DNA from: Paenibacillus glycanilyticus NBRC 16618
Lineage (GTDB): Bacteria; Bacillota; Bacilli; Paenibacillales; Paenibacillaceae
Length of the DNA stretch: 49,572 nt
Reading direction: 5' to 3'
Assembly: GCF_004000805.1 (NCBI RefSeq)
Contig: NZ_BILY01000047.1
Span: 1 to 49,572, forward strand
In this document: positions 23,690-32,552 of the stretch, one piece after another
Layout of the letters: each line of letters begins with the position of its first letter
Position numbering within the stretch: the first letter of the stretch is position 1
The notes under the pieces: generated by a model
Seen by the model: only the letters and a program-made list of their open reading frames with translations
What the model was told of the DNA's origin: nothing
Databases searched by the model: none
Made by a program: the position numbers and the translations under genes

Positions 23690-24703
23690 GTGAAGAAGCT
23701 GTTGCTCGTCTATATCGTGCTGATTGGGACGCTGATGGCCTATTTGTATATGGTATTCGTCAAGGAAGACAACAGCGGACTGCTGGATGAGCCCGAAGGG
23801 CTGCACGGTACGCTGGACGAGAAGTACGTGATGGTGAATTTTCTGGCCGGTATCGACTATTGGAAAAACGGGCTGAAAGGCTTCGAGGACGCGGCGGAAG
23901 CGCTTGGCGTATCGGTGGAATACCGGGGCTCCACGCAATACGACGTGCAGGAGGAAATGATGGTGCTCGAGCAGGTTATCGCGCGCAGTCCCGCGGGAAT
24001 AGCCGTAAGCGCCATCGATTCCGAGGCTTTGAACCCCGCGATTAATAAAGCGGTGGAAGCGGGCATTCCCGTTGTTATGTTCGACGCGGATGCGCCAAAC
24101 AGCAAAGCGTATTCCTACATCGGCACCAATAATTACAACGCCGGGGTGACGGCAGCCCGAAAGATGGCCGAGCTGACGGGCGGAGCCGGCAAGGTTGGCG
24201 TCATTACGCTGCCTAATCAGTTGAACCATCAAGAGCGAACAAGGGGCTTCGAGGAGACGCTGGAGAAGGAATTTCCCGATCTTCAGCTGGTTGGGATTGC
24301 CGACGGCAAAGGCGATCAGATGATATCGGAGCAGAAGGTACGTGATCTGCTGAACAAGTTCCCGGATCTGAGCGGTATTTTCGTAACGGAGGCAAACGGA
24401 GGGGTTGGCGCGGGCAATGCCATTCTGCGGTTAAACAAGCTGGATCAGGTCAAGATCATCAGCTTTGACACGGATAAAGGAACGCTGGATATGGTCAAGA
24501 GCGGCACGATCTCGGCAACTCTGGCGCAGGGGACGTGGAATATGGGGTATTGGTCGCTGATGCAGCTGTTCCATCTCCGCAATCATATCGTAAATCCGAT
24601 GTCCAATAACGGGGATTCCAGCATTCCGCCGCTGCCGACGAACATCGATACGGGCATTACGGTAGTGACCCCTGGTGACGTTGACCAGTTTTATGCCAAG
24701 TAA
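23690..24703 (+). CDS. Membrane-anchored sugar-binding protein (XylFII-like sensor subunit)
   Basis: The 337-residue protein has an uncleaved-looking N-terminal helix (KKLLLVYIVLIGTLMAYLYMV truncated at each end; about residues 2-22) without a lipobox, then a periplasmic-binding-protein type 1 domain (VNFLAGIDYWKNGLKGFEDA, IAVSAIDSEALNPAI, VVMFDADAPNSKAYSYIGTN, IISFDTDKG). A histidine kinase and response regulator follow directly. This matches the XylFII-LytS-YesN arrangement, in which an anchored binding protein presents sugar to the kinase. The start is GTG 23690 behind GGGGGGAT. It probably senses the sugar carried by the transporter just upstream. Confidence 0.85.
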   Translation: MKKLLLVYIVLIGTLMAYLYMVFVKEDNSGLLDEPEGLHGTLDEKYVMVNFLAGIDYWKNGLKGFEDAAEALGVSVEYRGSTQYDVQEEMMVLEQVIARSPAGIAVSAIDSEALNPAINKAVEAGIPVVMFDADAPNSKAYSYIGTNNYNAGVTAARKMAELTGGAGKVGVITLPNQLNHQERTRGFEETLEKEFPDLQLVGIADGKGDQMISEQKVRDLLNKFPDLSGIFVTEANGGVGAGNAILRLNKLDQVKIISFDTDKGTLDMVKSGTISATLAQGTWNMGYWSLMQLFHLRNHIVNPMSNNGDSSIPPLPTNIDTGITVVTPGDVDQFYAK

Positions 24704-24725
24704 CGGGTAAAGGGGAGCGCTAATC

Positions 24726-26618
24726 ATGGTATTCAAACAGCTCCGGAAGAGCTTCCAGCTGAACAACTGGTCTATTCGATACAAGCTTATTTTTCACTTC
24801 CTGCTGATCAGTATTTTGCCTTCCCTTGTTATTGGGTTATTAATGGGGTGGATCGTTAACGGCATTGTCGAGAAACAGGTCAACGGCCATACGATGCAGC
24901 TTATCGACAATGTGAATAAGTCGCTTGATTATTACGCGGGCAATATTCAGAATATCTCCTATTTTATATCGATGAATCCGGAAATTCAGGCCTTCCTGAG
25001 CGAAGGGAAAAAAGCCATTGACGATGATCATGAGGAATACCGCATGTCCAAATTTCTGCAGGGCTTTACCTCGCTTTACTCCGAGGTGGCGGGAATTATC
25101 GTCGTACGGCCTAACGGCGATTATTTCAGCAACGAGATGTATGCCCGGACGGGAGACAGTCTGGCGAAGGAGTCTTGGTATCAAGAGGCTGTTGAGGCGA
25201 AAGGGATCTTCAAAATTATCGGCCATCCGGCCAACCGGAACGTGACGACGCATTCCAATTACAAGGACAGCGAGGTCGTCTCGGTTGTCCGCGCCATTCA
25301 GGATCCGGATACGCAGAAGACGTTAGGCGTTGTCCTTATTGATCTTAAGCTGAGGGTAATCGCGGAGACGGTTCGGGACGTGCGGCTTGGAAAATCCGGC
25401 TACTTGATGGTGATCGACGATAAGGGCGAGAGCATTTACGCGCCAAAAAACTCCAGGATCGGAAGTCTGGGCGTTGCCTTGCCCGGCCAGCAGTTATCCG
25501 GCATGTTCGCTCAAACGGTAGGGGGCCAGAAGCTGCAGTTTATTTATCAGAAATCCTCCTTCACCAATTGGACGACCGTTGGGGTCTTTGCTGTCCAAGA
25601 CAGCGTGCAGGAGATTAAGGACATTAACCTCTACCTCGTTACTTTCGTGTTTATCGTGTGCATGCTTGGCATTGCCGCCTCGTATTACCTATCCCATTCG
25701 ATCTCCCGGCCGATCTCGCAGCTGGCCTCCTTCATGCGCAAGGTTGAGGAGGGCAATATGAGCATCCGCATTCCGGAGGAGCGGGAGGATGAGATTGGTC
25801 TGCTCGGGCGCAGCTTTAATAAGATGCTGTCGCAGATGACCCGGCTGATCTCGCAGGTGTGGGCGGAGCAGCGGCTCAAGCGGGAAGCGGAGCTGCGCAG
25901 CCTGCAAGCCCATATTCAGCCACATTTTCTGTACAATACGCTGGATACGATCCAGTGGCTGGCCCGCAAGGACGGAGCGAAGGAAGCGACGGAGATGGTG
26001 GAGGCTTTGTCCAAGCTGTTCCGCATCGGGCTAAGCAAAGGCCAGGAGATGATCCCGCTTGCCGACGAGATTGAGCATATCCGGAGCTATTTGAAAATCC
26101 AGCAAACCCGTTATAAAGATAAGCTGAACTATAACATCGAAGTAGACGGAAGCAGCGACAGCTTGTTCGTGCTGAAGCTTATTCTTCAGCCGCTTGTGGA
26201 GAACGCGATCTATCACGGCATTAAGGAACGCCGCGGGCCGGGGATGATAACGATCCGTGCCATTATTAGCGAAGAGATATTGGAATTGGTTATTCAAGAT
26301 GACGGAGCGGGAATGACGGAAGCAAGACTCGAGGCGCTGCAAGCCGTGCTTCAGGCCGTGCCATCGGTTCATGAAGCTCACGCGGCGCAGAAGGCAGCCG
26401 CAGTGGCTGCGGCGTCGAACCATCCGCAGGGGCAAGCGGCCAGCTACGGTCTCCGGAACGTGCAGGAGCGGATCCGCTTAAGCTTTGGCGAGACCTACGG
26501 CATTGCGATTGAGAGCAAAGAGAAGGCCGGAACGACGGTAATCATTAAGCATCCTATTATTCATCGGAAGGGGCAGGGTACGCATGATACGCACATGGAA
26601 GGTGTTAATCGCGGATGA
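24726..26618 (+). CDS. Sensor histidine kinase, LytS/YesM type
   Basis: A 630-residue kinase with TM1 (about 21-45), a large extracellular dCache-like domain (about 46-300), TM2 (about 304-325), HAMP (about 326-378), a His-kinase domain with HIQPHFLYNTL (phospho-acceptor His400) and an ATPase domain (PLVENAIYHGI, DDGAGM). An unusual Ala-rich insertion of about 30 residues sits between DDGAGM and the GLRNVQERI lid motif (about 545-575). It should phosphorylate the regulator encoded downstream, whose ATG at 26584 lies inside this gene (35-nt overlap). The anchored binding protein upstream is its probable co-sensor. Confidence 0.92.
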   Translation: MVFKQLRKSFQLNNWSIRYKLIFHFLLISILPSLVIGLLMGWIVNGIVEKQVNGHTMQLIDNVNKSLDYYAGNIQNISYFISMNPEIQAFLSEGKKAIDDDHEEYRMSKFLQGFTSLYSEVAGIIVVRPNGDYFSNEMYARTGDSLAKESWYQEAVEAKGIFKIIGHPANRNVTTHSNYKDSEVVSVVRAIQDPDTQKTLGVVLIDLKLRVIAETVRDVRLGKSGYLMVIDDKGESIYAPKNSRIGSLGVALPGQQLSGMFAQTVGGQKLQFIYQKSSFTNWTTVGVFAVQDSVQEIKDINLYLVTFVFIVCMLGIAASYYLSHSISRPISQLASFMRKVEEGNMSIRIPEEREDEIGLLGRSFNKMLSQMTRLISQVWAEQRLKREAELRSLQAHIQPHFLYNTLDTIQWLARKDGAKEATEMVEALSKLFRIGLSKGQEMIPLADEIEHIRSYLKIQQTRYKDKLNYNIEVDGSSDSLFVLKLILQPLVENAIYHGIKERRGPGMITIRAIISEEILELVIQDDGAGMTEARLEALQAVLQAVPSVHEAHAAQKAAAVAAASNHPQGQAASYGLRNVQERIRLSFGETYGIAIESKEKAGTTVIIKHPIIHRKGQGTHDTHMEGVNRG

Positions 26619-27777
26619 TGAGTCCATTATCCGGGAAGGAATCCGCAGCTCTATACCATGGGAGGATCTGCAACTGGAGGTCGTTGGGGAAGCCGAGGAC
26701 GGGGAGGAAGCGCTGGAGCTCGCCGTGGAAAAGCAGGCGAATATTCTGCTCGTCGATCTGAGCATGCCCATTATGAACGGCCTCACCTTGATCAGCTACC
26801 TTCGGGAGCAGCTTCCCAAATGCAAGATCGTCATTATTACCGGCCATGATGAATTTAATTATGCTTACGAAGCCATCAAGCTGGAGGTCGACGATTATAT
26901 TTTGAAGCCGGTGAATCCCGACATGCTGGGAGAAGTGCTGGCGAGAGTCGTTCAGAAGCTGGAGGAGACGACCGTTAACGAAGAGCTTCTGCAGATGGCT
27001 TCCAAGCAGATTGATAAAAACTTCGCGCTGCTCAGGGAAAGATTTTGCCTTGAATGGATCAAGGGAGAGCTGGGGGAAGCGGAGATTCGCGAGCAGCTTT
27101 CATTCCTTCGGATGCCGGGCGAGGAACCGGACTATGTAGGCGTCATCCGGTGGCCGGAGCAGTCGAAGGGCAAGGCGTTTTTCTCGGAGAAGGACCGTCA
27201 GCTTCTCTTGTTTGCTATCGAAAATATTATGGAAGAGCATCTTGAGCCGTTTACTTCCGTTCACTTCCGGGATAAAGTAGGATTAATTGTTGTTCTGATC
27301 TGGGGCAAGCCGCAGGAAGCGGTCTTTAAGCAGATTGAAGCGGATGTGGCGGGCTATTTGAAGATTGAGATTGTGGCCAGCTATCAGGAAGGCTCATCGG
27401 GGGATGTACCCTCGCTTTATGCGGAGGCAAGGGCTTCCGTTAACCGGGAGACGAAGCTAAGTCCCTTTGTCCGGCGGACGAAGGAGATTATTGCGGACCG
27501 CTATGAGAACCGGGACTTGTCGCTTGAGGGAATTGCGGGCGAGCTGAACGTGTCGGCCGTTTATCTGAGCCGTATTTTCAAGCAAGAGATGGGGACTTCT
27601 TTTATAAGCATGCTGACAACCGCCCGGATGAAGGAAGCGATTCGGCTGCTGAACGAGACGGACCTGGCCATACATGAAATCGCCGAGAAGACGGGTTATG
27701 AGTCGCAGCATTATTTCAGTACGGCATTCAAGAAAACGACGGGGCTGCCCCCGAATCAGTATCGGAAACGGAATTAG
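26584..27777 (+). CDS. AraC-type response regulator (YesN family)
   Basis: The 397-residue protein has an N-terminal receiver domain with acidic pocket ADDE and phospho-acceptor Asp58 (LLVDLSMPIMNG), switch residues in IITGHDEF and Lys in ILKPVNP, and a variable linker. It ends in a double helix-turn-helix (LEGIAGELNVSAVYLSRIFKQ, IHEIAEKTGYESQHYFSTAFK). It is the output partner of the kinase at 24726 and probably activates the ChvE/GguAB operon upstream. Translation is likely coupled to the kinase gene through the 35-nt overlap. Confidence 0.92.
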   Translation: MIRTWKVLIADDESIIREGIRSSIPWEDLQLEVVGEAEDGEEALELAVEKQANILLVDLSMPIMNGLTLISYLREQLPKCKIVIITGHDEFNYAYEAIKLEVDDYILKPVNPDMLGEVLARVVQKLEETTVNEELLQMASKQIDKNFALLRERFCLEWIKGELGEAEIREQLSFLRMPGEEPDYVGVIRWPEQSKGKAFFSEKDRQLLLFAIENIMEEHLEPFTSVHFRDKVGLIVVLIWGKPQEAVFKQIEADVAGYLKIEIVASYQEGSSGDVPSLYAEARASVNRETKLSPFVRRTKEIIADRYENRDLSLEGIAGELNVSAVYLSRIFKQEMGTSFISMLTTARMKEAIRLLNETDLAIHEIAEKTGYESQHYFSTAFKKTTGLPPNQYRKRN

Positions 27778-27806
27778 CTGGCTTTTTGGAAAAGGAGGTG
27801 TCTGGC

Positions 27807-28694
27807 GTGGAATTAACCTATTTGAAAACCTTCTGCGAAGTCGCGAAGCACGGGAGCTTCACCCGCGCGGCGGAAATTCTGGGCTATGCCCAGTCCAGCA
27901 TTACGACGCAAATCCAGCGGCTGGAGGAGTCGTACGGAGCCGTGCTGGTTGAACGGTTCGGCCGGAGCATGAGGCTGACGATCGCCGGCGAAGCGCTGCT
28001 TCCTTACGCGAAAGAAGTGATCAGGCTCCACGAAGAGTCGAAAGAAATCGTGTCGAAGCAGTCCAAAGGAACGTTGTCCATTGGCACGATTGAGACGTTG
28101 GCTGCCTATTATTTGCCGCCGTATTTGCAGGCTTACCGCCAGCAGTATCCGGATATTAACATCATGCTGCAGCCTGGGAATGAGCCTCTTATTATAGAAG
28201 CCGTCAAAGAGGGGACGATGGATGTAGGCATTATTCTGGACCCGCCGTTCTCGGATCCGGAGCTCCATACGGTGGTGTTGAGAGAAGAGGAGCTTGTTAT
28301 TATCGCGAGTCCCGAGCATCGGTTTTCGGCATTAAGCGAGGTCCGGGCAGAGGATTTATCGGGCGAGCCTCTTATCCTCACCGAGGATGGCTGCACGTAC
28401 CGGGCAATGCTGCTCAAAGTGCTGCGGGATGGCGAGATTGACAGCAAGCCTTCTTACGAATTCGGGAACATGGAGGCCATCAAGCAATGCGTGGTGTATG
28501 GCCTTGGCGTTGCCTTGCTGCCGCGTATCGCGGCTGCCGAGGAAATTCGGAAGCAGCAGCTGATTGCATTGCCTTTTAACCATCCAGCCTGCAGATTCTA
28601 TACCCAGCTGATTTATTCGAAGAAGAAATGGCAGTCCAAAGCCTTTGTTGGCTTCGTGGAATTAATCGGCGAGGGCAATCATCAGAATCATTGA
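27807..28694 (+). CDS. LysR family transcriptional regulator
   Basis: A 295-residue LTTR: winged HTH (residues 1-60, TYLKTFCEVAKHGSFTRAAE, AQSSITTQIQRLEE) and a type 2 periplasmic-binding-like effector domain (GTLSIGTIETLAAYYLPPYL, DVGIILDPP, GLGVALLPRIAA). GTG 27807 is chosen because AAAGGAGGTG lies 6 bp upstream; the frame remains open to 27786. It lies 29 bp after the response-regulator gene on the same strand with no terminator between, so it may be partly co-transcribed. The target is unknown; the rhodanese gene 105 bp downstream is a candidate. Confidence 0.9.
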   Translation: MELTYLKTFCEVAKHGSFTRAAEILGYAQSSITTQIQRLEESYGAVLVERFGRSMRLTIAGEALLPYAKEVIRLHEESKEIVSKQSKGTLSIGTIETLAAYYLPPYLQAYRQQYPDINIMLQPGNEPLIIEAVKEGTMDVGIILDPPFSDPELHTVVLREEELVIIASPEHRFSALSEVRAEDLSGEPLILTEDGCTYRAMLLKVLRDGEIDSKPSYEFGNMEAIKQCVVYGLGVALLPRIAAAEEIRKQQLIALPFNHPACRFYTQLIYSKKKWQSKAFVGFVELIGEGNHQNH

Positions 28695-28799
28695 AGTATG
28701 CAATCGAAAACGATCGATAACTCCGATGTTAGGGATCATGCTATATTGGATTCAACAAGCCAAGGCATTTGGCAAATCCCCTAAATGGAGGCACTCCCT

Positions 28800-29234
28800 A
28801 TGACAAACCAACCATTTTCGCTCGTCCTTGAAACTCCTGCTGCATCACCGGAAGCTACGCACCGTCATTATATGAACAAGCTGTCCGTTGAGACGGACGT
28901 AGCGGATGTGTATTACGATATGAAGCACGGCCTTGACGATTTTCTGCTGATTGATGTACGCAGCCCAAAAGCATATGCCGAGTGCCACATTCCGGGGGCG
29001 ATTAACCTGCCATCGAGAGAGATGACAGCGGAAACCACCGCAGGGTTCTCGAAAGAGCAGCTCATCGTCGTTTACTGCTGGAGCCCGGCGTGCAACGGCG
29101 GCACCAAAGGTGCGGCGCGCCTCTCCGGCTTAGGCTTCAAAGTAAAAGAAATGATCGGCGGCATCGAGTACTGGCGCAAAGAGGGCAACCCGGTGGAAGG
29201 CACGCATGTGGAAACCGCACCGATGGTGGGCTAG
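28800..29234 (+). CDS. Rhodanese-like sulfurtransferase
   Basis: A 144-residue single-domain rhodanese with LLIDVRSPKAYAECHIPGAI (about 49-68) and the active-site loop VVYCWSPACNGGTKGA, where Cys93 is the catalytic Cys and Cys98 a second one. The CWxPxCNG loop differs from the common CRxGxR and is typical of one cytoplasmic subgroup. It transfers sulfane sulfur or has a related thiol role. The ATG at 28800 has TGGAGG 8 bp upstream; an ATG at 28785 overlaps that site. A strong terminator follows. Confidence 0.9.
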   Translation: MTNQPFSLVLETPAASPEATHRHYMNKLSVETDVADVYYDMKHGLDDFLLIDVRSPKAYAECHIPGAINLPSREMTAETTAGFSKEQLIVVYCWSPACNGGTKGAARLSGLGFKVKEMIGGIEYWRKEGNPVEGTHVETAPMVG

Positions 29235-29252
29235 TGAATGAATGAGTGGCGG

Positions 29253-29286
29253 ACCAGATTCCCGGAGAGGGGAATCTGGTTTTTTG
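29253..29286 (+). terminator. Terminator of the rhodanese gene
   Basis: The perfect 11-bp stem ACCAGATTCCC / GGGAATCTGGT is followed by a T7 run. Confidence 0.9.
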
Positions 29287-29312
29287 CTGTGCTGATCGAT
29301 CTGCTCCCCCCG

Positions 29313-29497
29313 CTAACGAAACTACGTAACCTTATTTGCCTAAAAACAACTTCATTTCTAATCTAACGAAACGTGGTAACGCTATTTGGCCGATTTTGAG
29401 TGAAAAGAGGCATATACACAGGGAATAATGATAGGTAGTTTCGTTAGAAATCCAAAAGGCTCCATTTTGCTGAAATAGCGTGTTACAGTTTCGTTAG
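29313..29497. repeat. Family B repeat array (two forward, two inverted copies)
   Basis: CTAACGAAAC occurs forward at 29313-29322 and 29363-29372, then inverted (GTTTCGTTAG) at 29438-29447 and 29488-29497. The steps are 50, 75 and 50 bp. Flanks are shared: CTTATTTG or GCTATTTGG follows each forward copy, and GAAATAGCG precedes the last inverted copy. The array is an imperfect palindrome centred near 29405. No gene is seen in 29287-29595; the sequence after the array is G+C-rich (GGCCGGCCGGGCGGGCCGG at about 29512). Confidence 0.85.
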
Positions 29498-29595
29498 AGT
29501 TTGTTGCCTGCGGCCGGCCGGGCGGGCCGGGTTAGTACGCTCGAGTTTTTTGCATTTGTGAAAGCCAAACGAAACGTTCATGCGTCTAATCTATA

Positions 29596-30138
29596 GTGAG
29601 GAGCATTATTGATCTGGTGAGAAAGGCGCAGCGCGGCGACGAGTTCGCGTACTTGGAGCTTTTTCAGCAGTATGAAGATGATTTGTATAGGGCCGCTTAT
29701 GTGCATGTGGGGAACGAAGAGGATGCCTTGGATGTTATTCAGGAAACGGCATACCGGTCGTTCAAGGGAATACGCAAGCTGAAGGAGCCTGCTTACTTCA
29801 AAACTTGGCTCATTAAGATAGCGATAAGCTGTTCGATCGATCTTCTGCGCAAACGGAAGAGACAAATTCAATGGAAGCCGGAATATATGGAGTCGATAAC
29901 CGTCAGCGATGAAGAGGACTTTACGTTGTCGATTACGTTAAAGGAACTGGTGGAGGCTTTGGAACCGGAGGAGAAAAGCGTCGTTATTCTAAGGTTTTAT
30001 TATGATCTTACGATCCGGGAGGTAACGGAAATCCTGGATATTCCGCTAGGCACGGGAAAGACCTTGCTGTATCGGGCGTTGAAAAAGCTAAGGAAACGGG
30101 TAGAGGAGGATGGAGATTATGGATACGGGCTCCGATAA
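29596..30138 (+). CDS. ECF-type RNA polymerase sigma factor
   Basis: A 180-residue two-domain sigma: region 2 (AYLELFQQYEDDLYRAAYVH, EEDALDVIQETAYRSF) and region 4 (LEPEEKSVVILRFYYDL, then the HTH IREVTEILDIPLGTGKTLLY). It directs RNA polymerase to stress or envelope genes when released from its anti-sigma factor, encoded immediately downstream with a 20-nt overlap. The start is uncertain: GTG 29596 has no good ribosome binding site, while GAGGAG at 29599 could serve a start at GTG 29617 or ATT 29605. Confidence 0.9.
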   Translation: MRSIIDLVRKAQRGDEFAYLELFQQYEDDLYRAAYVHVGNEEDALDVIQETAYRSFKGIRKLKEPAYFKTWLIKIAISCSIDLLRKRKRQIQWKPEYMESITVSDEEDFTLSITLKELVEALEPEEKSVVILRFYYDLTIREVTEILDIPLGTGKTLLYRALKKLRKRVEEDGDYGYGLR

Positions 30139-31393
30139 AATAAAACAGCAAATGCAGACCATTCCCATCCCTTCTGAGCGGCTGCTTCATAGGGCACGCC
30201 TTGGTATAGAGCAAGCAGGAAGAGAGAAGCAAAAGGAAACGCGGTTAAGGCGCACATGGACTTCTATTGCTGCTGTCATTGTTGTCCTTCTATTGTCTAC
30301 GGCATTAGTTAATCACACGAAGGTATGGGCGGCTATCCATAATGCCTTGCAGTTTATCCCCGGTACGGGAATGGTGAAGGAAGAGAAATCCCCGGAAGAA
30401 CGTTATATCCTGAGCAAGCCTATTACCGTAAAGGTTGGGGGAGAAGGATCCATTGTTATTACCGGTATGATGTCCGACCATGAAATGACCTATATTACGA
30501 TGACCGGGCAAAACACAGCCAGATTAAAGGATGTTACTCTAATTAATGCACAGGGTGAGACCGTAACGATTGACGCAACTATGGCTTCATGGGGCGGAAC
30601 GATCTGGACGTCTTCTTTCTGGCATAAAGGAGAACTGGACGTACAGGGTGATATCAAGCTGATGATTGGGGAAGAAGCTCGAATAGAAGTACCTATTCAT
30701 CTAACGAAGGCGGAATCCTTCGACAGCTATTCCGAGCTTGGTCCAACCTCTACGGCAAATGGGCTGTCCATCACGGCTATTACGGATAAGGTAGATGAAA
30801 AAGCAAGGGTTTCTATTATTACCCCGCCACGGCAGGATTTTCGCATCATCGATTACGGGATCCATGGCGTCTACATGCATGAGGAAAGTCTCAAGCTTCA
30901 TGTGGTGAATAAAGCGGGTAAAAAGCTGGAGATTACCACGGTGCAAGGCTTGAGCAGTCCCCAAAGCGAGCTGTACTTTCCGCTTGGCCGCACGCCCGAT
31001 GAAACCTACACTCTTACGATTCCGGAAATAAACGTCGAATACCAAGATGAGGTCAAAGTAAAAGTGCCGGCCGAAACAATGGATAGCCTGAACCAAACCT
31101 TCGAAATTGCCGGTTATCCGGTTACCATTACTCACGTGGAAAAGACTTCTCCAACGACGCTTAGGGTTTACACGGATCTTCACTATGACGAGAAGGCGCC
31201 TTCCTCGCTATATATGATTGGCGCCGAGGAGAGCGGCATGGCGAAGCTTAAGGAGAAAACGGGCGAAGTGGTATATTTGGAATGTACGATAGAACCGGGG
31301 AGCAAGCACCTGACTTTGCATATCAACCGTCCTGATGTTGTCCTCCGCGGACCATGGGTGTTTCATTTGCGGCAAAGCGACTTCTCCGGTTAA
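30119..31393 (+). CDS. Membrane-bound anti-sigma factor with DUF4179-type ectodomain
   Basis: About 424 residues: a cytoplasmic N terminus (about 1-40, presumed sigma-binding), one transmembrane helix (about 44-62) and a large extracellular beta-rich domain. The ectodomain has DUF4179-like segments such as HNALQFIPGTGMV, and its C-terminal repeats resemble immunoglobulin-like folds. Holding the sigma factor at the membrane until an envelope signal arrives is the expected role. GAGGAGG lies 9 bp before ATG 30119; ATG 30110 overlaps it. The start lies within the sigma gene, so the two are coupled. A bidirectional terminator follows. Confidence 0.85.
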   Translation: MDTGSDKIKQQMQTIPIPSERLLHRARLGIEQAGREKQKETRLRRTWTSIAAVIVVLLLSTALVNHTKVWAAIHNALQFIPGTGMVKEEKSPEERYILSKPITVKVGGEGSIVITGMMSDHEMTYITMTGQNTARLKDVTLINAQGETVTIDATMASWGGTIWTSSFWHKGELDVQGDIKLMIGEEARIEVPIHLTKAESFDSYSELGPTSTANGLSITAITDKVDEKARVSIITPPRQDFRIIDYGIHGVYMHEESLKLHVVNKAGKKLEITTVQGLSSPQSELYFPLGRTPDETYTLTIPEINVEYQDEVKVKVPAETMDSLNQTFEIAGYPVTITHVEKTSPTTLRVYTDLHYDEKAPSSLYMIGAEESGMAKLKEKTGEVVYLECTIEPGSKHLTLHINRPDVVLRGPWVFHLRQSDFSG

Positions 31394-31395
31394 TC

Positions 31396-31434
31396 AAGAA
31401 AGAGGCAGCGGAATCCCGCTGCCTCTTTCTTTTT
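31396..31434. terminator. Bidirectional terminator
   Basis: An approximately 15-bp perfect stem (AAGAAAGAGGCAGCGG / CCGCTGCCTCTTTCTT) with loop AATC lies between convergent genes and runs into a short T-rich end. Confidence 0.9.
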
Positions 31435-31443
31435 GACAAACGC

Positions 31444-32061
31444 TTAAAACGAATCCGGGGTTGGAGGCGAATGTCTGCCGGTCACTTCATCATAGAAATG
31501 AGCCTGCGTAACGCTGATGTATGGACACAGCCACAGATAACCCAGGCCAAAAGGAATCGCGGCCAGGATTGCCCAGCCGATAAAGGTCAGCTGCAGAACG
31601 AAGTAGCGCCATTTATTACCCTTCATGATTTGTTTGCTTTCGTTGATGGCTTCCAGAATGCCGATATCCGGATTATCCCGGAGAATAAAATAAGCTTGCG
31701 AGTAACGGAATGCCGCAATAATTCCCGGAATGACAAACAGCAGCGTCCATAAGAAAGTAAAGAGTCCGATCATAAAGTACAGGCAGAACGCTTTAATAAA
31801 TTGGGCGAAGCCGCTGAAAACTTCCGATACAGGCGGATCTTCTTTCCTGGCAATGCCCAGATAGAAGCTGATGAGTCCAAGTGAGATGGCGCCGCTGATC
31901 AGAATGCTGATCACATTGCCGAGCACCGGGATCAAATAATTGATCAGACCGATAACGACTGCCATTAATACGGCCAGCAGAAAGCCTCCGATCGCTTTTC
32001 CCCAATTGCCTCTCAGGCTTTCTCTCGCTCTGGCCCTCAGTTCCGAGTACGATGCGTTCAT
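31444..32061 (-). CDS. DUF975 family integral membrane protein
   Basis: The 205-residue protein begins with the DUF975 signature RARARESLRGNWGKAI, followed by about five hydrophobic segments, YSQAYFILRDNP, and the conserved INESKQIMKGNKWRYFVL block. The family is widespread in Firmicutes and its function is unknown. AGGAGG precedes the ATG. It is a single leftward gene, divergent from the small membrane protein at 32203. Confidence 0.88.
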   Translation of the reverse strand: MNASYSELRARARESLRGNWGKAIGGFLLAVLMAVVIGLINYLIPVLGNVISILISGAISLGLISFYLGIARKEDPPVSEVFSGFAQFIKAFCLYFMIGLFTFLWTLLFVIPGIIAAFRYSQAYFILRDNPDIGILEAINESKQIMKGNKWRYFVLQLTFIGWAILAAIPFGLGYLWLCPYISVTQAHFYDEVTGRHSPPTPDSF

Positions 32062-32202
32062 GTATGTACCTCCTTAAATTTAGGGTGAATAGCCATCTAA
32101 ATATACGGGGGGAACGCGGGGAACATTCCTGAAAATAAGGAAAAGGATATTTTTTCTGCACAGCGAACTATTAAGGTCATATAGAATTTAGGGGGATAAT
32201 CA

Positions 32203-32487
32203 TTGAAGAAATTTCTCGTTATTAGCCAGATTATTTATTTGCTGTTTCTGATTCCGTGGCTGTTTACGTTTGGGATGTCTTTCATGTCCTTTGACGGCGG
32301 CTTTACGGCATTAAACATTTTGTTTGTACTAGGCCTTGGCGTTTACCCGCTCTTTATGATCGCCTGCTCGATTGTTGCCTGGACTCTTCATCGGGGTTAC
32401 AAAAGGGCAGCGATTCTATCGAACTGCGTGCCTATGTTATGGGTGGGCAGTATTGGGACTTTGCTTTTATACGCGACATTATCCTAA
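32203..32487 (+). CDS. Small three-helix membrane protein, unknown
   Basis: A 94-residue protein made of three hydrophobic segments (about 4-27, 34-60 and 74-92) with a short RGYKRAA loop. The TTG at 32203 has GGGGG at 7 bp. No family is recognised. Good spacing, a terminator directly after and lack of a competing frame support it as real. Confidence 0.65.
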   Translation: MKKFLVISQIIYLLFLIPWLFTFGMSFMSFDGGFTALNILFVLGLGVYPLFMIACSIVAWTLHRGYKRAAILSNCVPMLWVGSIGTLLLYATLS

Positions 32488-32489
32488 GA

Positions 32490-32543
32490 GAAAAAAGCCC
32501 ACTCAAGCCGGCAATTAGCCTGCGCTTGAGTGGGCTTTATTAT
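32490..32543. terminator. Bidirectional terminator
   Basis: A 14-bp perfect stem (AAAGCCCACTCAAG / CTTGAGTGGGCTTT) closes a 17-nt loop containing CCGGC/GCCTG pairing potential; it has A-rich and T-rich flanks. Confidence 0.88.
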
Positions 32544-32552
32544 TTAACCGTC

